From: Liberiplasma sp046541015
Lineage (GTDB): Bacteria; Bacillota_I; Bacilli_A; Izemoplasmatales; Izemoplasmataceae
Length of the DNA stretch: 48,301 nt
NCBI GenBank assembly: GCA_046541015.1
Contig: JBKHEA010000009.1
Span: 1 to 48,301 of the forward strand
Direction: 5' to 3'
The position numbers and the translations under genes were made by a program. Shown here in pieces: positions 23,496 to 32,387 of the stretch. Under the pieces are notes generated by a model. That model saw nothing but the letters and a program-made list of their open reading frames with translations, was not told where the DNA came from and ran no database searches. Position 1 is the first letter of the stretch; each line of letters starts with the position of its first letter.

Positions 23496-24153
23496 TGTTC
23501 ATAATATCTCATTTGCATATGATAAAGTAGACGTTTTAAAAAACATATCCTTTAAAGCTAGTCAAGGTGATATTGTAGCCATATTAGGGAGTAGTGGGAG
23601 TGGTAAAAGCACATTTTTAAGAGTTTTAAGTGGCTTAGAAATACCTAAAACTGGAGGAATTATCTTAAACAATGAGACAATCGTTAATGATAAAACCATG
23701 GTGCCAGCTGAAGCGCGTGGGATATCAATGGTCTTTCAAGAATATGCGCTTTTTCCGCATTTAACCGTTAAAAAAAACATAATGTTTGGCATGCACCGTT
23801 TACCTAAATCATGTGTAAAAGATCGCTTAAAAGAAATGATGAATCTAACGAATCTAGATGAGAAACTTTCAGCATATCCACACGAATTATCTGGTGGCCA
23901 ACAACAACGTGTTGCCTTAGCAAGAGCGTTAGCGCCAAAACCCAAAATGTTACTTTTAGATGAACCTTTTAGTAACTTAGATGCCGATTTAAAATATAAG
24001 ATTCGTTTGGAACTTAAATCTATTTTAAAAACGGCAAACATTACGACGATTTTTGTCACGCATGATTATGATGATGCTTTTTTAATTGCAGATAAAATCA
24101 TCTACTTAGAAAATGGAACCATTGTAAGGGAAGAATTGCCTAAAAGAACGTGA
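23488..24153 (+). CDS. Iron(III) ABC transporter ATP-binding protein, short form
   Basis: A 221-residue ABC ATPase with Walker A GSSGSGKST, Q-loop FQEYALFPHL, signature LSGGQQQRVA, Walker B LLLDEPFSNLD and H-loop VTHDYDD. It closes the importer operon, overlapping the permease by eight bases, with AGAGGTGAAAG upstream. FbpC-type proteins usually carry a C-terminal TOBE/regulatory domain (about 350 residues in all). This one stops right after the ATPase core, so it lacks that regulation. No terminator is obvious after it. Confidence 0.9.
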   Translation: MLSVHNISFAYDKVDVLKNISFKASQGDIVAILGSSGSGKSTFLRVLSGLEIPKTGGIILNNETIVNDKTMVPAEARGISMVFQEYALFPHLTVKKNIMFGMHRLPKSCVKDRLKEMMNLTNLDEKLSAYPHELSGGQQQRVALARALAPKPKMLLLDEPFSNLDADLKYKIRLELKSILKTANITTIFVTHDYDDAFLIADKIIYLENGTIVREELPKRT

Positions 24154-24181
24154 AGTTTTTAAACACCCAGACATTAAGATA

Positions 24182-24190
24182 TGATACAAT
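24182..24190 (+). promoter_or_regulatory. Extended -10 promoter (TGATACAAT)
   Basis: TGATACAAT upstream of the DUF697 gene; no strong -35. Confidence 0.5.
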
Positions 24191-24222
24191 AGATTTATAA
24201 ATATTAAGGGGGCAACCTACAG

Positions 24223-25149
24223 ATGAAAAAAACTTTTTGGATTAGCATTTTAATCGCTATATTACTTATGTTTATTTTGATTTTTGTATCAAATGTCATG
24301 GATGTTGGTTTAAAACTTCGTTCTATTCACCTTTACTTAGAATATGCCTTTTATGGCTTAAGTGGAATCATATTATATTTGTTAGTGATTAATCCTTTAC
24401 GCATTATCTTCTTTGCGCCATCGTTTGTAATCGATCCTGATGCGTTAGAAAAAAATGAAAAAGCTTATAAAAATGCCGCAAAAACCTTACTTAGATCAGA
24501 AAAAATTACCGAAGAAGATAAAACGTTGTTAAGAGAAAGTTTAAATGATAATGCAGCATTAATTATTGCTTTAAAAGCGACATTTAATGGTACAATTCGT
24601 AAAGAAATTGATAAAATTATTATTAAAAACGCTAAAACAGTACTCATGACAACCGCTATTTCACAAAACGGTCAACTTGATATGTTTAGTGTAATTTATA
24701 CGAATATAAAAATGTTAAAAGAAATTGTCGTTGCATGTGGTTTTAGACCAAGTTATGTAGCCTTAGGTAAACTTAGCTTAAACGTTGCCGCTACAGCAAT
24801 GATTGCTGAAGGGTTAGAAGATGTCAACTTTAATGAAATGTTGCCTTCAAAAGTTGGTGAAGCTTTAACCGATTTGCCAATGTTAAGAACCGCGACAAAC
24901 TCCATTTTTCAAGGGGTGTCTAACAGCATGTTAACCTGTAGAATAGGCATTGTTACACGCAAGTATTTATTTCAAGATAATCAATTATTAAGCAAAAAAG
25001 AAATTCGCTTACAAGCCTATAAAGAATCCTTTAAACTAATGCCAACCATTATTGCTGAAGGTCTTTATGCCTTTCCAAAAAGTATAGTTAGTTTTGCGCT
25101 TAAACCGTTTAAAAGAAATCCTTTTAAAAACCAAGAAGATTTAGCATAA
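24223..25149 (+). CDS. DUF697-family membrane protein
   Basis: A 308-residue protein with two N-terminal transmembrane helices (about 6-28 and 42-64), followed by a helical cytosolic domain. The domain contains VLMTTAISQNGQLDMFSVIYTNIKMLKEI and, later, RIGIVTRKYL, both characteristic of DUF697 (YcjF-related) proteins. Function of the family is unknown; some members sit beside dynamin-like or Era-like GTPases, and none is here. Single gene ending in a terminator shared with the convergent SDR. Confidence 0.78.
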   Translation: MKKTFWISILIAILLMFILIFVSNVMDVGLKLRSIHLYLEYAFYGLSGIILYLLVINPLRIIFFAPSFVIDPDALEKNEKAYKNAAKTLLRSEKITEEDKTLLRESLNDNAALIIALKATFNGTIRKEIDKIIIKNAKTVLMTTAISQNGQLDMFSVIYTNIKMLKEIVVACGFRPSYVALGKLSLNVAATAMIAEGLEDVNFNEMLPSKVGEALTDLPMLRTATNSIFQGVSNSMLTCRIGIVTRKYLFQDNQLLSKKEIRLQAYKESFKLMPTIIAEGLYAFPKSIVSFALKPFKRNPFKNQEDLA

Positions 25150-25150
25150 A

Positions 25151-25186
25151 AAAAGCCCTATCAATTTAGATTGATAGGACTTTTTT
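25151..25186. terminator. Bidirectional terminator between DUF697 gene and SDR
   Basis: CCTATCAA-TTTAGA-TTGATAGG flanked by A upstream and T downstream; serves both convergent genes. Confidence 0.88.
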
Positions 25187-25191
25187 AAATC

Positions 25192-25935
25192 TTACTTAAA
25201 TGCTAAATAACCATCGTCTGCTAAAATGGTAGACCCATTAACTGCAACGGATTTGTCGCTGAATAAAAATGCAACAACATTAGCAATTTCTTTAGCACTT
25301 AATAATTTTTCTCTTAAGTGGAAACTTTCAATGGCTTTTAACATCTCATCATCAACGGCTTCTAAAATTGCAGTTTTAGTAAATCCTGGTGCAACTGCAG
25401 TTACACGGATTCCTTCTTTTGTGTAAGCTTGTGCTGCTGATTTTGTTAAAGAGACTACTGCAGCCTTAGCGGCATTATAATGAGCACTAGTTGCAGCACC
25501 TACAAAACCGTAAATGCTTGCAGTATTAACGATGACACCATTTTTGACACCAAGTTCAATCATTTTGTTAGCGGCAAGTTGAATGCCTAAGAATACACCG
25601 GTTTGATTAATATCGATCATTTTTTGATAATCTTCTGTTTTTAATTCTTTAAATGGGACCATAGCACCAATCCCTGCATTGTTGAAAATACCTGTTAATG
25701 TTCCATAGGTTTCTACAGTAAAATCGATTAAAGCTGAAATGTTCATTTTCTTTGATGTATCAACCTGATAAGCACTGGCTTCACCACCTTGATTTTTGAT
25801 GGTTTCAGCGACTTCTTTAGCGCCGTCAATATTGATATCAGCTACGACAATTTTTGCCCCTTCACTAGCTAGTAAAATAGCCGTTTCTTTCCCAATACCA
25901 CTTGCGCCTCCTGTTACAATGATAACTTTACTCAT
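25192..25935 (-). CDS. Short-chain dehydrogenase/reductase
   Basis: A 247-residue classical SDR. It shows TGGASGIG at residues 8-15, Asp in the VADIN segment favouring NAD(H), NNAG at 85-88, catalytic Ser140 and the Tyr153/Lys157 pair in YNAAK. FabG-like length and layout, but with diverged specificity regions (AVAPGF, LADDGYLAF end), so substrate is not assignable. AGGAGG ribosome site and its own promoter on the minus strand. Only distantly similar to the SDR at 3078. Confidence 0.92.
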   Translation of the reverse strand: MSKVIIVTGGASGIGKETAILLASEGAKIVVADINIDGAKEVAETIKNQGGEASAYQVDTSKKMNISALIDFTVETYGTLTGIFNNAGIGAMVPFKELKTEDYQKMIDINQTGVFLGIQLAANKMIELGVKNGVIVNTASIYGFVGAATSAHYNAAKAAVVSLTKSAAQAYTKEGIRVTAVAPGFTKTAILEAVDDEMLKAIESFHLREKLLSAKEIANVVAFLFSDKSVAVNGSTILADDGYLAFK

Positions 25936-25986
25936 TGAATTGCCTCCTTATTTTTTTTAAGTGAGTAGACATGGGTGGATATTCTT

Positions 25987-26015
25987 ATTTTACCAAGTTT
26001 TTTGATCATCTTCAA
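25987..26015 (-). promoter_or_regulatory. Promoter of the minus-strand SDR
   Basis: TTGAAG, a 17-bp spacer and TAAAAT on the minus strand. Confidence 0.6.
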
Positions 26016-26033
26016 TTAAAGTACTTATATTGA

Positions 26034-26060
26034 TAAAAAAAACCAGCGTTAGCTGGTTTA
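26034..26060 (-). terminator. Terminator of the M42 peptidase gene
   Basis: On the minus strand, AAACCAGC-TAAC-GCTGGTTT followed by a run of T. Confidence 0.88.
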
Positions 26061-26071
26061 ATGAAATGCTT

Positions 26072-27094
26072 TTATTCTGTATAGTGAATTAAGAGTTTAA
26101 TGGTATTTTCAATCGCATCATAATGGGTACGCTCCATACCATGGCTAGCATGAACACCTGGGCCAATTAGACCGCCTTTAATGTCATTACCACCTCTTAA
26201 AGCAGCAGAAACATCGCTTCCATAATATGGATAAATATCAACAGCATAATTTAATTGGTTAGCTTTTGCGATGCTTGCAAAGCGATTGGTTAATTCGTAA
26301 TCATAAGGACCACTTGAATCTTTTGCACAGATAGATACATCATACTCAGTACAACTTAAGTCATCGCCAATACATCCCATATCAACCGCAATCATTTCAT
26401 CCATCTTAGGAATATAGGCAGCGCCGTGCCCTACTTCCTCATAAGTAGAAATGATAAGCTTTAAGGTTTGATTTGGAGTAGTATTGGTATCTTGATAGTA
26501 TTTTATTAAGCCAAAAAGACTTGCAACATTGATTTTATCATCCAAAAATCTAGATTTTACAAAACCACTTGGAGTAATGGTTGTTTTTGGATCAAAGACG
26601 ATATAGTTTCCTACTTCAATGCCTAAAGCTAAAACATCCTCTTTATTTTTAACAACTTCATCAATACGAACAATCATGTTTTCTGGATCGCGTATTTTAT
26701 CTTTAGCATCTTTATAAACATGGACTGCTGGACTTGTTGATAAAAATGTGCCTGTATAATGTTTTCCTTCACGGGTTATAATCGTGCAATATTCTCCATC
26801 AAGGGTTGGCCAACTTGGTCCACCAATGCTTGTGAACTTTAATTCACCGTTACTTGAGATACTACGGACCATTGCACCAAGTGTATCAACATGGACACTT
26901 AAGCCTAGTGTATAACTAGTTTTACCAGGTATAGTAATGATTAAATTACCTTTTTTTGTTTTTTCAACAGTTAAATTGAATTTTTCAGCTTCTAAACGAA
27001 TGCGGTCTACAATTTCTTTTGTATAACCACTTGGGCTTGGAATCATTAAGATTTCTTTCGCTAAATCTAAGATATAATTTTTGTCAATATTCAT
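26072..27094 (-). CDS. M42-family metallo-aminopeptidase
   Basis: A 340-residue M42 peptidase. Metal ligands are visible as His in SVHVDTLG, Asp in RFLDDKIN, the Glu pair in YEEVGHG, Asp in VDMGC and His in HASHGMERTH. M42 enzymes are cytosolic, dodecameric, two-metal aminopeptidases trimming short peptides. A second, clearly different M42 gene lies at 43580. The two differ in loop sequences, suggesting distinct peptide preference. Start: AGGTGATTTT precedes the ATG. Transcribed divergently from nadD. Confidence 0.9.
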   Translation of the reverse strand: MNIDKNYILDLAKEILMIPSPSGYTKEIVDRIRLEAEKFNLTVEKTKKGNLIITIPGKTSYTLGLSVHVDTLGAMVRSISSNGELKFTSIGGPSWPTLDGEYCTIITREGKHYTGTFLSTSPAVHVYKDAKDKIRDPENMIVRIDEVVKNKEDVLALGIEVGNYIVFDPKTTITPSGFVKSRFLDDKINVASLFGLIKYYQDTNTTPNQTLKLIISTYEEVGHGAAYIPKMDEMIAVDMGCIGDDLSCTEYDVSICAKDSSGPYDYELTNRFASIAKANQLNYAVDIYPYYGSDVSAALRGGNDIKGGLIGPGVHASHGMERTHYDAIENTIKLLIHYTE

Positions 27095-27112
27095 AAAATC
27101 ACCTCAAAAATA

Positions 27113-27121
27113 ATTATATCA
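27113..27121 (-). promoter_or_regulatory. Extended -10 promoter of the M42 gene
   Basis: TGATATAAT on the minus strand, about 40 bases from the nadD promoter on the other strand. Confidence 0.6.
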
Positions 27122-27156
27122 TAGATTGATTTATCTAAGTCTTCTATCTTAAAATA

Positions 27157-27165
27157 TGCTATAAT
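27157..27165 (+). promoter_or_regulatory. Extended -10 promoter of the nad operon
   Basis: TGCTATAAT; the expected start is about ten bases before the nadD ATG, so the AGGGTGAT ribosome site sits at the very 5' end of the mRNA. Confidence 0.65.
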
Positions 27166-27181
27166 AAATTAGGGTGATAGT

Positions 27182-27751
27182 ATGCATATAATCTATGGCG
27201 GTGCGTTTAATCCACCAACTAAAGCACATTTACAAGTTTATCATTTTTTAAAAAAAGAATTAGATTTTGATACATTTATTTATTTACCTGTTAGTAGTGC
27301 TTATACTAAAGGAGAACTTGCCTCAAATTATCATCGTTTACGCATGTTAAAACTTATGACTAAGGATTATCCTGATATACAAATTAGTGATTTAGAGATG
27401 ATTGATAATGAATTTTTAGGAACGTATCAAAGTTTAATTCGTTTAAGTGATGATTTAGAGGGTCCTTGTGCTTTTGTGATTGGTTCAGACAATTTAAAAG
27501 ATTTGCACACTTGGAAAATGGCTGAATCTTTACTTAGTGAATTCAAGTTTATTGTTTTAAATCGCCAACAAGATATAAAAAGCATTATTGATGAAAACCC
27601 AATATTAAAAAAACATGAACATAATTTAATGATATTTGATACTTTTGATTCATCGATTTCTTCAACCTTATTTAGAAAAACTTTAGATGCATCCATGGTA
27701 ACAAAAGAAGTGTATCAGTATATTATTGATCATGACTTATACAAGAGGTGA
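27182..27751 (+). CDS. nadD: Nicotinate-nucleotide adenylyltransferase
   Basis: A 189-residue NadD. It starts MHIIYGGAFNPPTKAHL, the GGxFNPxxxxH nucleotidyltransferase signature, then LPVSSAYTKG. It has FVIGSDNLKDLHTW and ends with the ISSTLFR motif that closes the active site. It makes NaAD from NaMN and ATP. The nadE start follows after three bases and their ribosome site overlaps the nadD stop. A HD-domain partner (YqeK), common next to nadD in Firmicutes, is absent. First gene of a four-gene operon. Confidence 0.95.
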   Translation: MHIIYGGAFNPPTKAHLQVYHFLKKELDFDTFIYLPVSSAYTKGELASNYHRLRMLKLMTKDYPDIQISDLEMIDNEFLGTYQSLIRLSDDLEGPCAFVIGSDNLKDLHTWKMAESLLSEFKFIVLNRQQDIKSIIDENPILKKHEHNLMIFDTFDSSISSTLFRKTLDASMVTKEVYQYIIDHDLYKR

Positions 27752-27754
27752 CTT

Positions 27755-29623
27755 ATGTACAAACAAGATTTTATTAAAATAGCAAGCATAACCCCAACCC
27801 TTTTAGTCGCAAACCCATTAGAAAACGTTTTGTCTATGCTAAAAACATTGGAAGATTTAACCGCAAGTATTGCGGTTTTTCCTGAACTTGGAATAACCTC
27901 ATATACTGCCAATGATTTATTTTTTCAAAATAGTTTACTAAAAGAGACAAAAGAAAGTATTGCTTATTTACTTAAACATAATCCCTTTAAGGGCATCATC
28001 ATATTTGGTGCACCACTTCAGATAGATGATGTATTATATAATGCAGCTTTTATTGCTAAGGGCGATAAACTTTTAGGCATTGTACCGAAAATCTATTTAC
28101 CAAATACACAAGAATTTTATGAGAAACGTTGGTTTACATCAGGTAAAGAGATTATCAAAAAAGTGCATTCGATTAATTATTTAAATCAAAGTGTTCCTTT
28201 TGGTAGTCTTATTTTTCAAAGTAAGGATGAGAGTGTTAAATTTGGTGTTGAGATTTGTGAAGATATGTGGGCACCATTATCACCAGGCAATCTACTTTCT
28301 TTAAATGGCGCAAACATGATTTTTAATTTAAGCGCATCCAATGAAACTTTAAATAAACGTGAATTAAGAAGAACCGCAATATTAGATCACTCAAGAAGAA
28401 ATGTCGGTGCTTATATTTATACAAGTGCAGGGGTTTACGAATCAACAAGCGAAACTGTCTTTAGTGGTCATAAAGTTGTTGCATTAAATGGTGAACTGCT
28501 TGCGGAGACTGAAAACTTTGCATTAGAAAGTGAGTGCTTAATCACAGATATTGATTTGGGATTATTAACCTTTAAACGTAAACTCGCTTCCTCATATCGA
28601 GATTCGTTAAACTTAATCGATTTCCCGGTTCATAAGGTAGTAATTGATCTAGAAAAAACAGAGGATTATCAATTTGAAAGCCCTTTTGATAAAACCCCCT
28701 TTGTTCCTAAAGAAGATGACATTTTAGCGTTTGAAAAAATCGCAGCCCTGCAAGAGTTTGCGCTCATAAAACGATTAAAGCATACAAAATCTAAGAAACT
28801 TCTAATCGGAATAAGTGGGGGACTTGATTCAACTTTGGCCCTCATCATTGCAGTAAGAGCAATGGATCAACTAAAAAAAGATCGTAAAGATATTATTGCA
28901 GTCACCATGCCAGCTAAGGCAACATCTGAGAAAACCTATACTCAAGCACACGGCTTAATGGATGCTTTTGGTGTGACAAAACTTGAAATTCCCATTCAGT
29001 CTCACGTGAATGATCATTTAGATTTAATCGGGCACAATCACGACCATGATATTACCTATGAAAATACTCAAGCAAGAGCGCGTACTATGATTTTAATGAA
29101 CCTAGCTAATAAACATGAAGGCATTGTTCTTGGTACGGGAGATATGAGTGAGTTAGCACTTGGTTGGTGTACTTATAATGGTGATCAAATGAGTATGTAT
29201 GGGATTAATGCTGGCATTCCTAAAACATTAGTAAAATATATGGTAGCACATTACGCAAAATTAAAATTTGATCAAAGCATTAGTAAACATTTAGATAGTG
29301 TTGTTAAGACCCCAATTTCACCAGAACTCTTACCTAATCAAAAGACTGAAGATGCCCTAGGTAAGTATGAAATCAATGATTTTATCATGGCACGTTTTTT
29401 AAGATGTGGCGATGACTTAGCACGTATAAAATGGCTTTTGGCTAAAACATTTGATTTAAATGAAGAGACATGTCATAATTATGTGGAACATTTTTTCAAA
29501 CGATTTTATTCACAACAATTTAAACGCCAAGCTTTACCGGATGGCCCAAAAGTACTTGATGTTAGTTTATCACCACGTGGTGATTTTAGAATGGTAAGTG
29601 ATGTGGATAAACAAAAAGGATGA
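27755..29623 (+). CDS. nadE: Glutamine-dependent NAD+ synthetase
   Basis: A 622-residue two-domain enzyme. The N-terminal nitrilase/glutaminase domain (about 1-270) shows FPELGITSY (Glu), KIYLPN (Lys) and EICEDMW (catalytic Cys). The C-terminal synthetase (about 320-622) has the ATP P-loop GISGGLDSTLA and GTGDMSELALGW. It converts NaAD to NAD+ using glutamine. Directly downstream of nadD in the same operon, giving the last two NAD steps. Length matches the long glutamine-dependent form. Start has AGAGGTGA upstream, overlapping nadD's stop. Confidence 0.95.
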   Translation: MYKQDFIKIASITPTLLVANPLENVLSMLKTLEDLTASIAVFPELGITSYTANDLFFQNSLLKETKESIAYLLKHNPFKGIIIFGAPLQIDDVLYNAAFIAKGDKLLGIVPKIYLPNTQEFYEKRWFTSGKEIIKKVHSINYLNQSVPFGSLIFQSKDESVKFGVEICEDMWAPLSPGNLLSLNGANMIFNLSASNETLNKRELRRTAILDHSRRNVGAYIYTSAGVYESTSETVFSGHKVVALNGELLAETENFALESECLITDIDLGLLTFKRKLASSYRDSLNLIDFPVHKVVIDLEKTEDYQFESPFDKTPFVPKEDDILAFEKIAALQEFALIKRLKHTKSKKLLIGISGGLDSTLALIIAVRAMDQLKKDRKDIIAVTMPAKATSEKTYTQAHGLMDAFGVTKLEIPIQSHVNDHLDLIGHNHDHDITYENTQARARTMILMNLANKHEGIVLGTGDMSELALGWCTYNGDQMSMYGINAGIPKTLVKYMVAHYAKLKFDQSISKHLDSVVKTPISPELLPNQKTEDALGKYEINDFIMARFLRCGDDLARIKWLLAKTFDLNEETCHNYVEHFFKRFYSQQFKRQALPDGPKVLDVSLSPRGDFRMVSDVDKQKG

Positions 29624-29627
29624 TACA

Positions 29628-30758
29628 ATGAAAAAGCGAGTTGTTATAGGATTAAGTGGTGGGGTTGACTCAAGCGTTGCGGCTTATTTATTAAAAAAAG
29701 AAGGCTATGAAGTTATTGGTCTATTTATGCGTAATTGGGATTCAACAACCAATCAAGATATCTTAGGTAACCCGGATTTAGATGCCGCTACTTGCCCACA
29801 AGAATTAGATTATCAAGATGCCAAGCGAGTTTGTGATCATCTAGATATTCCTTTATATCGTGTTGATTTTATTGAAGAGTATTGGCGTGATGTCTTTACT
29901 TACTTTTTAGATGAATATAAAAAAGGAAGAACGCCAAACCCAGATATAATGTGTAATAAATACATTAAATTTGATGCTTTTATTAAACATGCTGAAAAGT
30001 TTGATCCAGATTATATTGCTATGGGCCATTATGCTAGAGTAAGCCATAATGGGCATGTAGCCTTATTAAGAGGGATTGATGATAATAAAGATCAAAGTTA
30101 TTTCTTAAGTCAATTAACCCAAAAACAGTTAGAGAAAACTTTATTTCCTGTTGGTGCTTATTTAAAAAAAGAGATTAGAGAAATTGCCATTAAAGAACAA
30201 ATTCCTACTGCAACAAAAAAAGATTCTACAGGGATTTGCTTTATCGGTGAAAGAGAGTTTAGCTTATTTTTAAATAATTATTTACCTGCTCAACCAGGAA
30301 AAATGGTTACTTTAGATGGCACTTATATAGGAGACCATACTGGGCTTATGCACTATACCATCGGTCAACGGAAAGGACTCGGTATTGGTGGCTTAGATGG
30401 GTATGACAATGAACCATGGTTTGTTGTTGGAAAAAATTTAGAAGATAATATTTTATATGTTGGACAAGGATTTCATAATGAAGCTTTATACGCTACTTCA
30501 TGTACTGTAGAATCATTAAATATCATTCCTGATGATTTAGACTTAAGCGCTTTGAAGTGTACAGCAAAATTTCGTTATCGTCAAAAAGATATTCCAGTAA
30601 CCCTTTCGCATGATGGGAAAAATACAATCGTTTATTTTGATGAAGCTGTACGTGCAGTAACTCCAGGGCAAGCTGCAGTATTTTATTTAGGAGAAGAGTG
30701 TATTGGTGGTGGGTTAATTACTCACGCTTATTATAATGAAGAAAAAAGACCGTATTAA
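29628..30758 (+). CDS. mnmA: tRNA-specific 2-thiouridylase
   Basis: A 376-residue MnmA. The PP-loop GLSGGVDSSVAA starts at about residue 8, the first catalytic Cys is in PDIMCNKYIKF, the second in STGICFIGER, and RKGLGIG lies in the C-terminal part. It inserts sulphur at C2 of wobble U34 in tRNA-Lys, -Glu and -Gln. Start chosen at 29628 (AAAAGGATG upstream), four bases after nadE's stop; longer in-frame starts have no ribosome site. The third wobble-modifying enzyme of the window, beside queG and trmL. Confidence 0.95.
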   Translation: MKKRVVIGLSGGVDSSVAAYLLKKEGYEVIGLFMRNWDSTTNQDILGNPDLDAATCPQELDYQDAKRVCDHLDIPLYRVDFIEEYWRDVFTYFLDEYKKGRTPNPDIMCNKYIKFDAFIKHAEKFDPDYIAMGHYARVSHNGHVALLRGIDDNKDQSYFLSQLTQKQLEKTLFPVGAYLKKEIREIAIKEQIPTATKKDSTGICFIGEREFSLFLNNYLPAQPGKMVTLDGTYIGDHTGLMHYTIGQRKGLGIGGLDGYDNEPWFVVGKNLEDNILYVGQGFHNEALYATSCTVESLNIIPDDLDLSALKCTAKFRYRQKDIPVTLSHDGKNTIVYFDEAVRAVTPGQAAVFYLGEECIGGGLITHAYYNEEKRPY

Positions 30759-30771
30759 AAGAAGGTGACGT

Positions 30772-31584
30772 ATGAAAAAATTAGGGATATGTTTATCAGG
30801 TGGAGGCGCTAGGGGCGCTTACCAAATTGGTGTGATTAAGGCCCTAAAAGAAGCAGGATTGCTTGAAAATATTCATGCTATTAGTGGCGCAAGTGTTGGA
30901 AGCTTAAATGCTTGTTTACTGGCAATGAATGATATTGAAATTGCTGAAAATTTATGGCTCAGTATGGATAAAGATTCTGTATTTAATGAGGAACAAAGCT
31001 TTATAAAAAAACTCTTTTCAGAAGGTAAAGACCTTGTTCTTCATGGCTATTATAATACCAAACGCTTTGAAACCATGATTGAAAATACGATTGATTATGA
31101 TGCGATTTATAATCATGATATTTACATTAGTATTTCTCATGTTGGGGATGATGATGCTTCAATAGGAGAACTTTTAAGCATTAACTTAAGAAACTTGTTT
31201 GATGATGTCGTTCATACACGTTATGTTAATTTGAAAACTTTAGATAAAGAAGATATTAAAAAAACACTTATGGCTTCTTGTGCTATTCCTGTAATATTTA
31301 AACCCGTTATCATTGGTCATGAAACGTTTTATGATGGTGGTGTCTTAGATAATCGACCGATAAAACCATTAATTGATGCAGGATGTGAAGAAATCATTCT
31401 TATTGATCTATTCCGTTTTAGATTTAAGAAAAAAGAAGAAAAACAAGTTCAAGTCCACACCATTTCCCCATCAAGAAGTCTAAGTGGAATTATGAATTTT
31501 TCAAATAAACATATGAAGCGACGTTTTGAAATTGGTGAAAAAGATGCCAAAAAATTTATAGAATTATATAAAGAAAGCAAATGA
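30772..31584 (+). CDS. Patatin-like phospholipase/esterase (RssA type)
   Basis: A 270-residue patatin-family hydrolase. It shows the oxyanion loop SGGGARGAYQ near residue 8, the nucleophile Ser in GASVGS (about 42) and the catalytic Asp in YDGGVLDN (about 190). No signal peptide or membrane helix; a basic patch near the end (RFRFKKKEE) could touch lipid. It would act on acyl esters in the cytosol or at the inner membrane face. Last gene of the nadD-nadE-mnmA operon, 13 bp after mnmA. No functional link with NAD synthesis is evident. Confidence 0.9.
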   Translation: MKKLGICLSGGGARGAYQIGVIKALKEAGLLENIHAISGASVGSLNACLLAMNDIEIAENLWLSMDKDSVFNEEQSFIKKLFSEGKDLVLHGYYNTKRFETMIENTIDYDAIYNHDIYISISHVGDDDASIGELLSINLRNLFDDVVHTRYVNLKTLDKEDIKKTLMASCAIPVIFKPVIIGHETFYDGGVLDNRPIKPLIDAGCEEIILIDLFRFRFKKKEEKQVQVHTISPSRSLSGIMNFSNKHMKRRFEIGEKDAKKFIELYKESK

Positions 31585-31599
31585 TGCTTTCTTTTTTTT
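31573..31599 (+). terminator. Terminator of the nadD operon
   Basis: GAAAGCA-AATGA-TGCTTTC followed by eight T; the stop codon is in the loop. Confidence 0.9.
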
Positions 31600-31649
31600 A
31601 TAAAAGAAAAAAGTAGCGGTTCATTGTATAAATGGGTTGGAGGTGCAGT

Positions 31650-32387
31650 ATGAAAAAATTATGGATTGTTTTATGTTTTTTAATGCTTTTATCAATGGTT
31701 AAACAGCCTGTAAAGGCAAGTGAATATCTTGCATATGAAGACATTGAGTTTGTCAATTATGGTGGAAAGTTACTTGAAGATTATACGAAAGAAGAATACA
31801 AACGGTATTACAAACGTGTTAACAAAAGAAAATTTTGGGGATGGCGTACTTTGATTGTATTAGAAAATGAACCAGTTGAGTTTAAAAAAGAAACCCTATA
31901 TGTGATTAAAAATGAAGGAACAAGCGATATAAAGAAAAGCTATACCTTTAAAAGCGGAGAAACAAAAAAATTCCAAATCAGTGTTAGTGGCAATATTGGA
32001 ATGTCTACATCTGGTGATATTAAAGGCTTTAAACTAGGTTTAGATGCGCAAATAAAACCGAGTATCAATTATTCGATTACTTCATCTATTGAAGAGAAAG
32101 TCGATATAAAAATAAGTGTTGATCCTATGACAATTTTGTATGTAGAAGTCTATGGTGAAGGAAAAATTACCAATGGCGTAGGAAAATATTACCGCTTTTG
32201 GCGTAATGTCCGTAGTGGTGGATTTGAAGTTTTTGTTTTAACAACTGAACACTATTCAATTGTAAAGGAGAGAATTTATATTGAAGATGAAGAAGTTGAA
32301 ACGCCTAAAGATAATGAAATTGTTGATGATGGCCTTAACACTCATCAGTTGCATGATTTTTTTGACTCTAATATTTTTGCCAAATGA
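31650..32387 (+). CDS. Exported protein of unknown function, first gene of ABC-linked unit
   Basis: Not recognised. A 245-residue protein with a signal peptide (MKKLWIVLCFLMLL... cut after VKA). A polar Tyr/Lys/Arg-rich segment follows. Then comes a beta-rich stretch (about 95-200) alternating Ser/Gly/Ile, with pairs such as SVSGNIGMSTSG and SINYSITSSI. It ends with an acidic tail from about residue 212. No Cys remains after signal removal. The ATG at 31650 has GGAGGTG upstream; the in-frame ATG at 31632 lies before that site. Its last 35 codons overlap the next gene in another frame. It is followed by an ABC exporter, so it may be an exported factor or an auxiliary protein. Confidence 0.7.
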   Translation: MKKLWIVLCFLMLLSMVKQPVKASEYLAYEDIEFVNYGGKLLEDYTKEEYKRYYKRVNKRKFWGWRTLIVLENEPVEFKKETLYVIKNEGTSDIKKSYTFKSGETKKFQISVSGNIGMSTSGDIKGFKLGLDAQIKPSINYSITSSIEEKVDIKISVDPMTILYVEVYGEGKITNGVGKYYRFWRNVRSGGFEVFVLTTEHYSIVKERIYIEDEEVETPKDNEIVDDGLNTHQLHDFFDSNIFAK

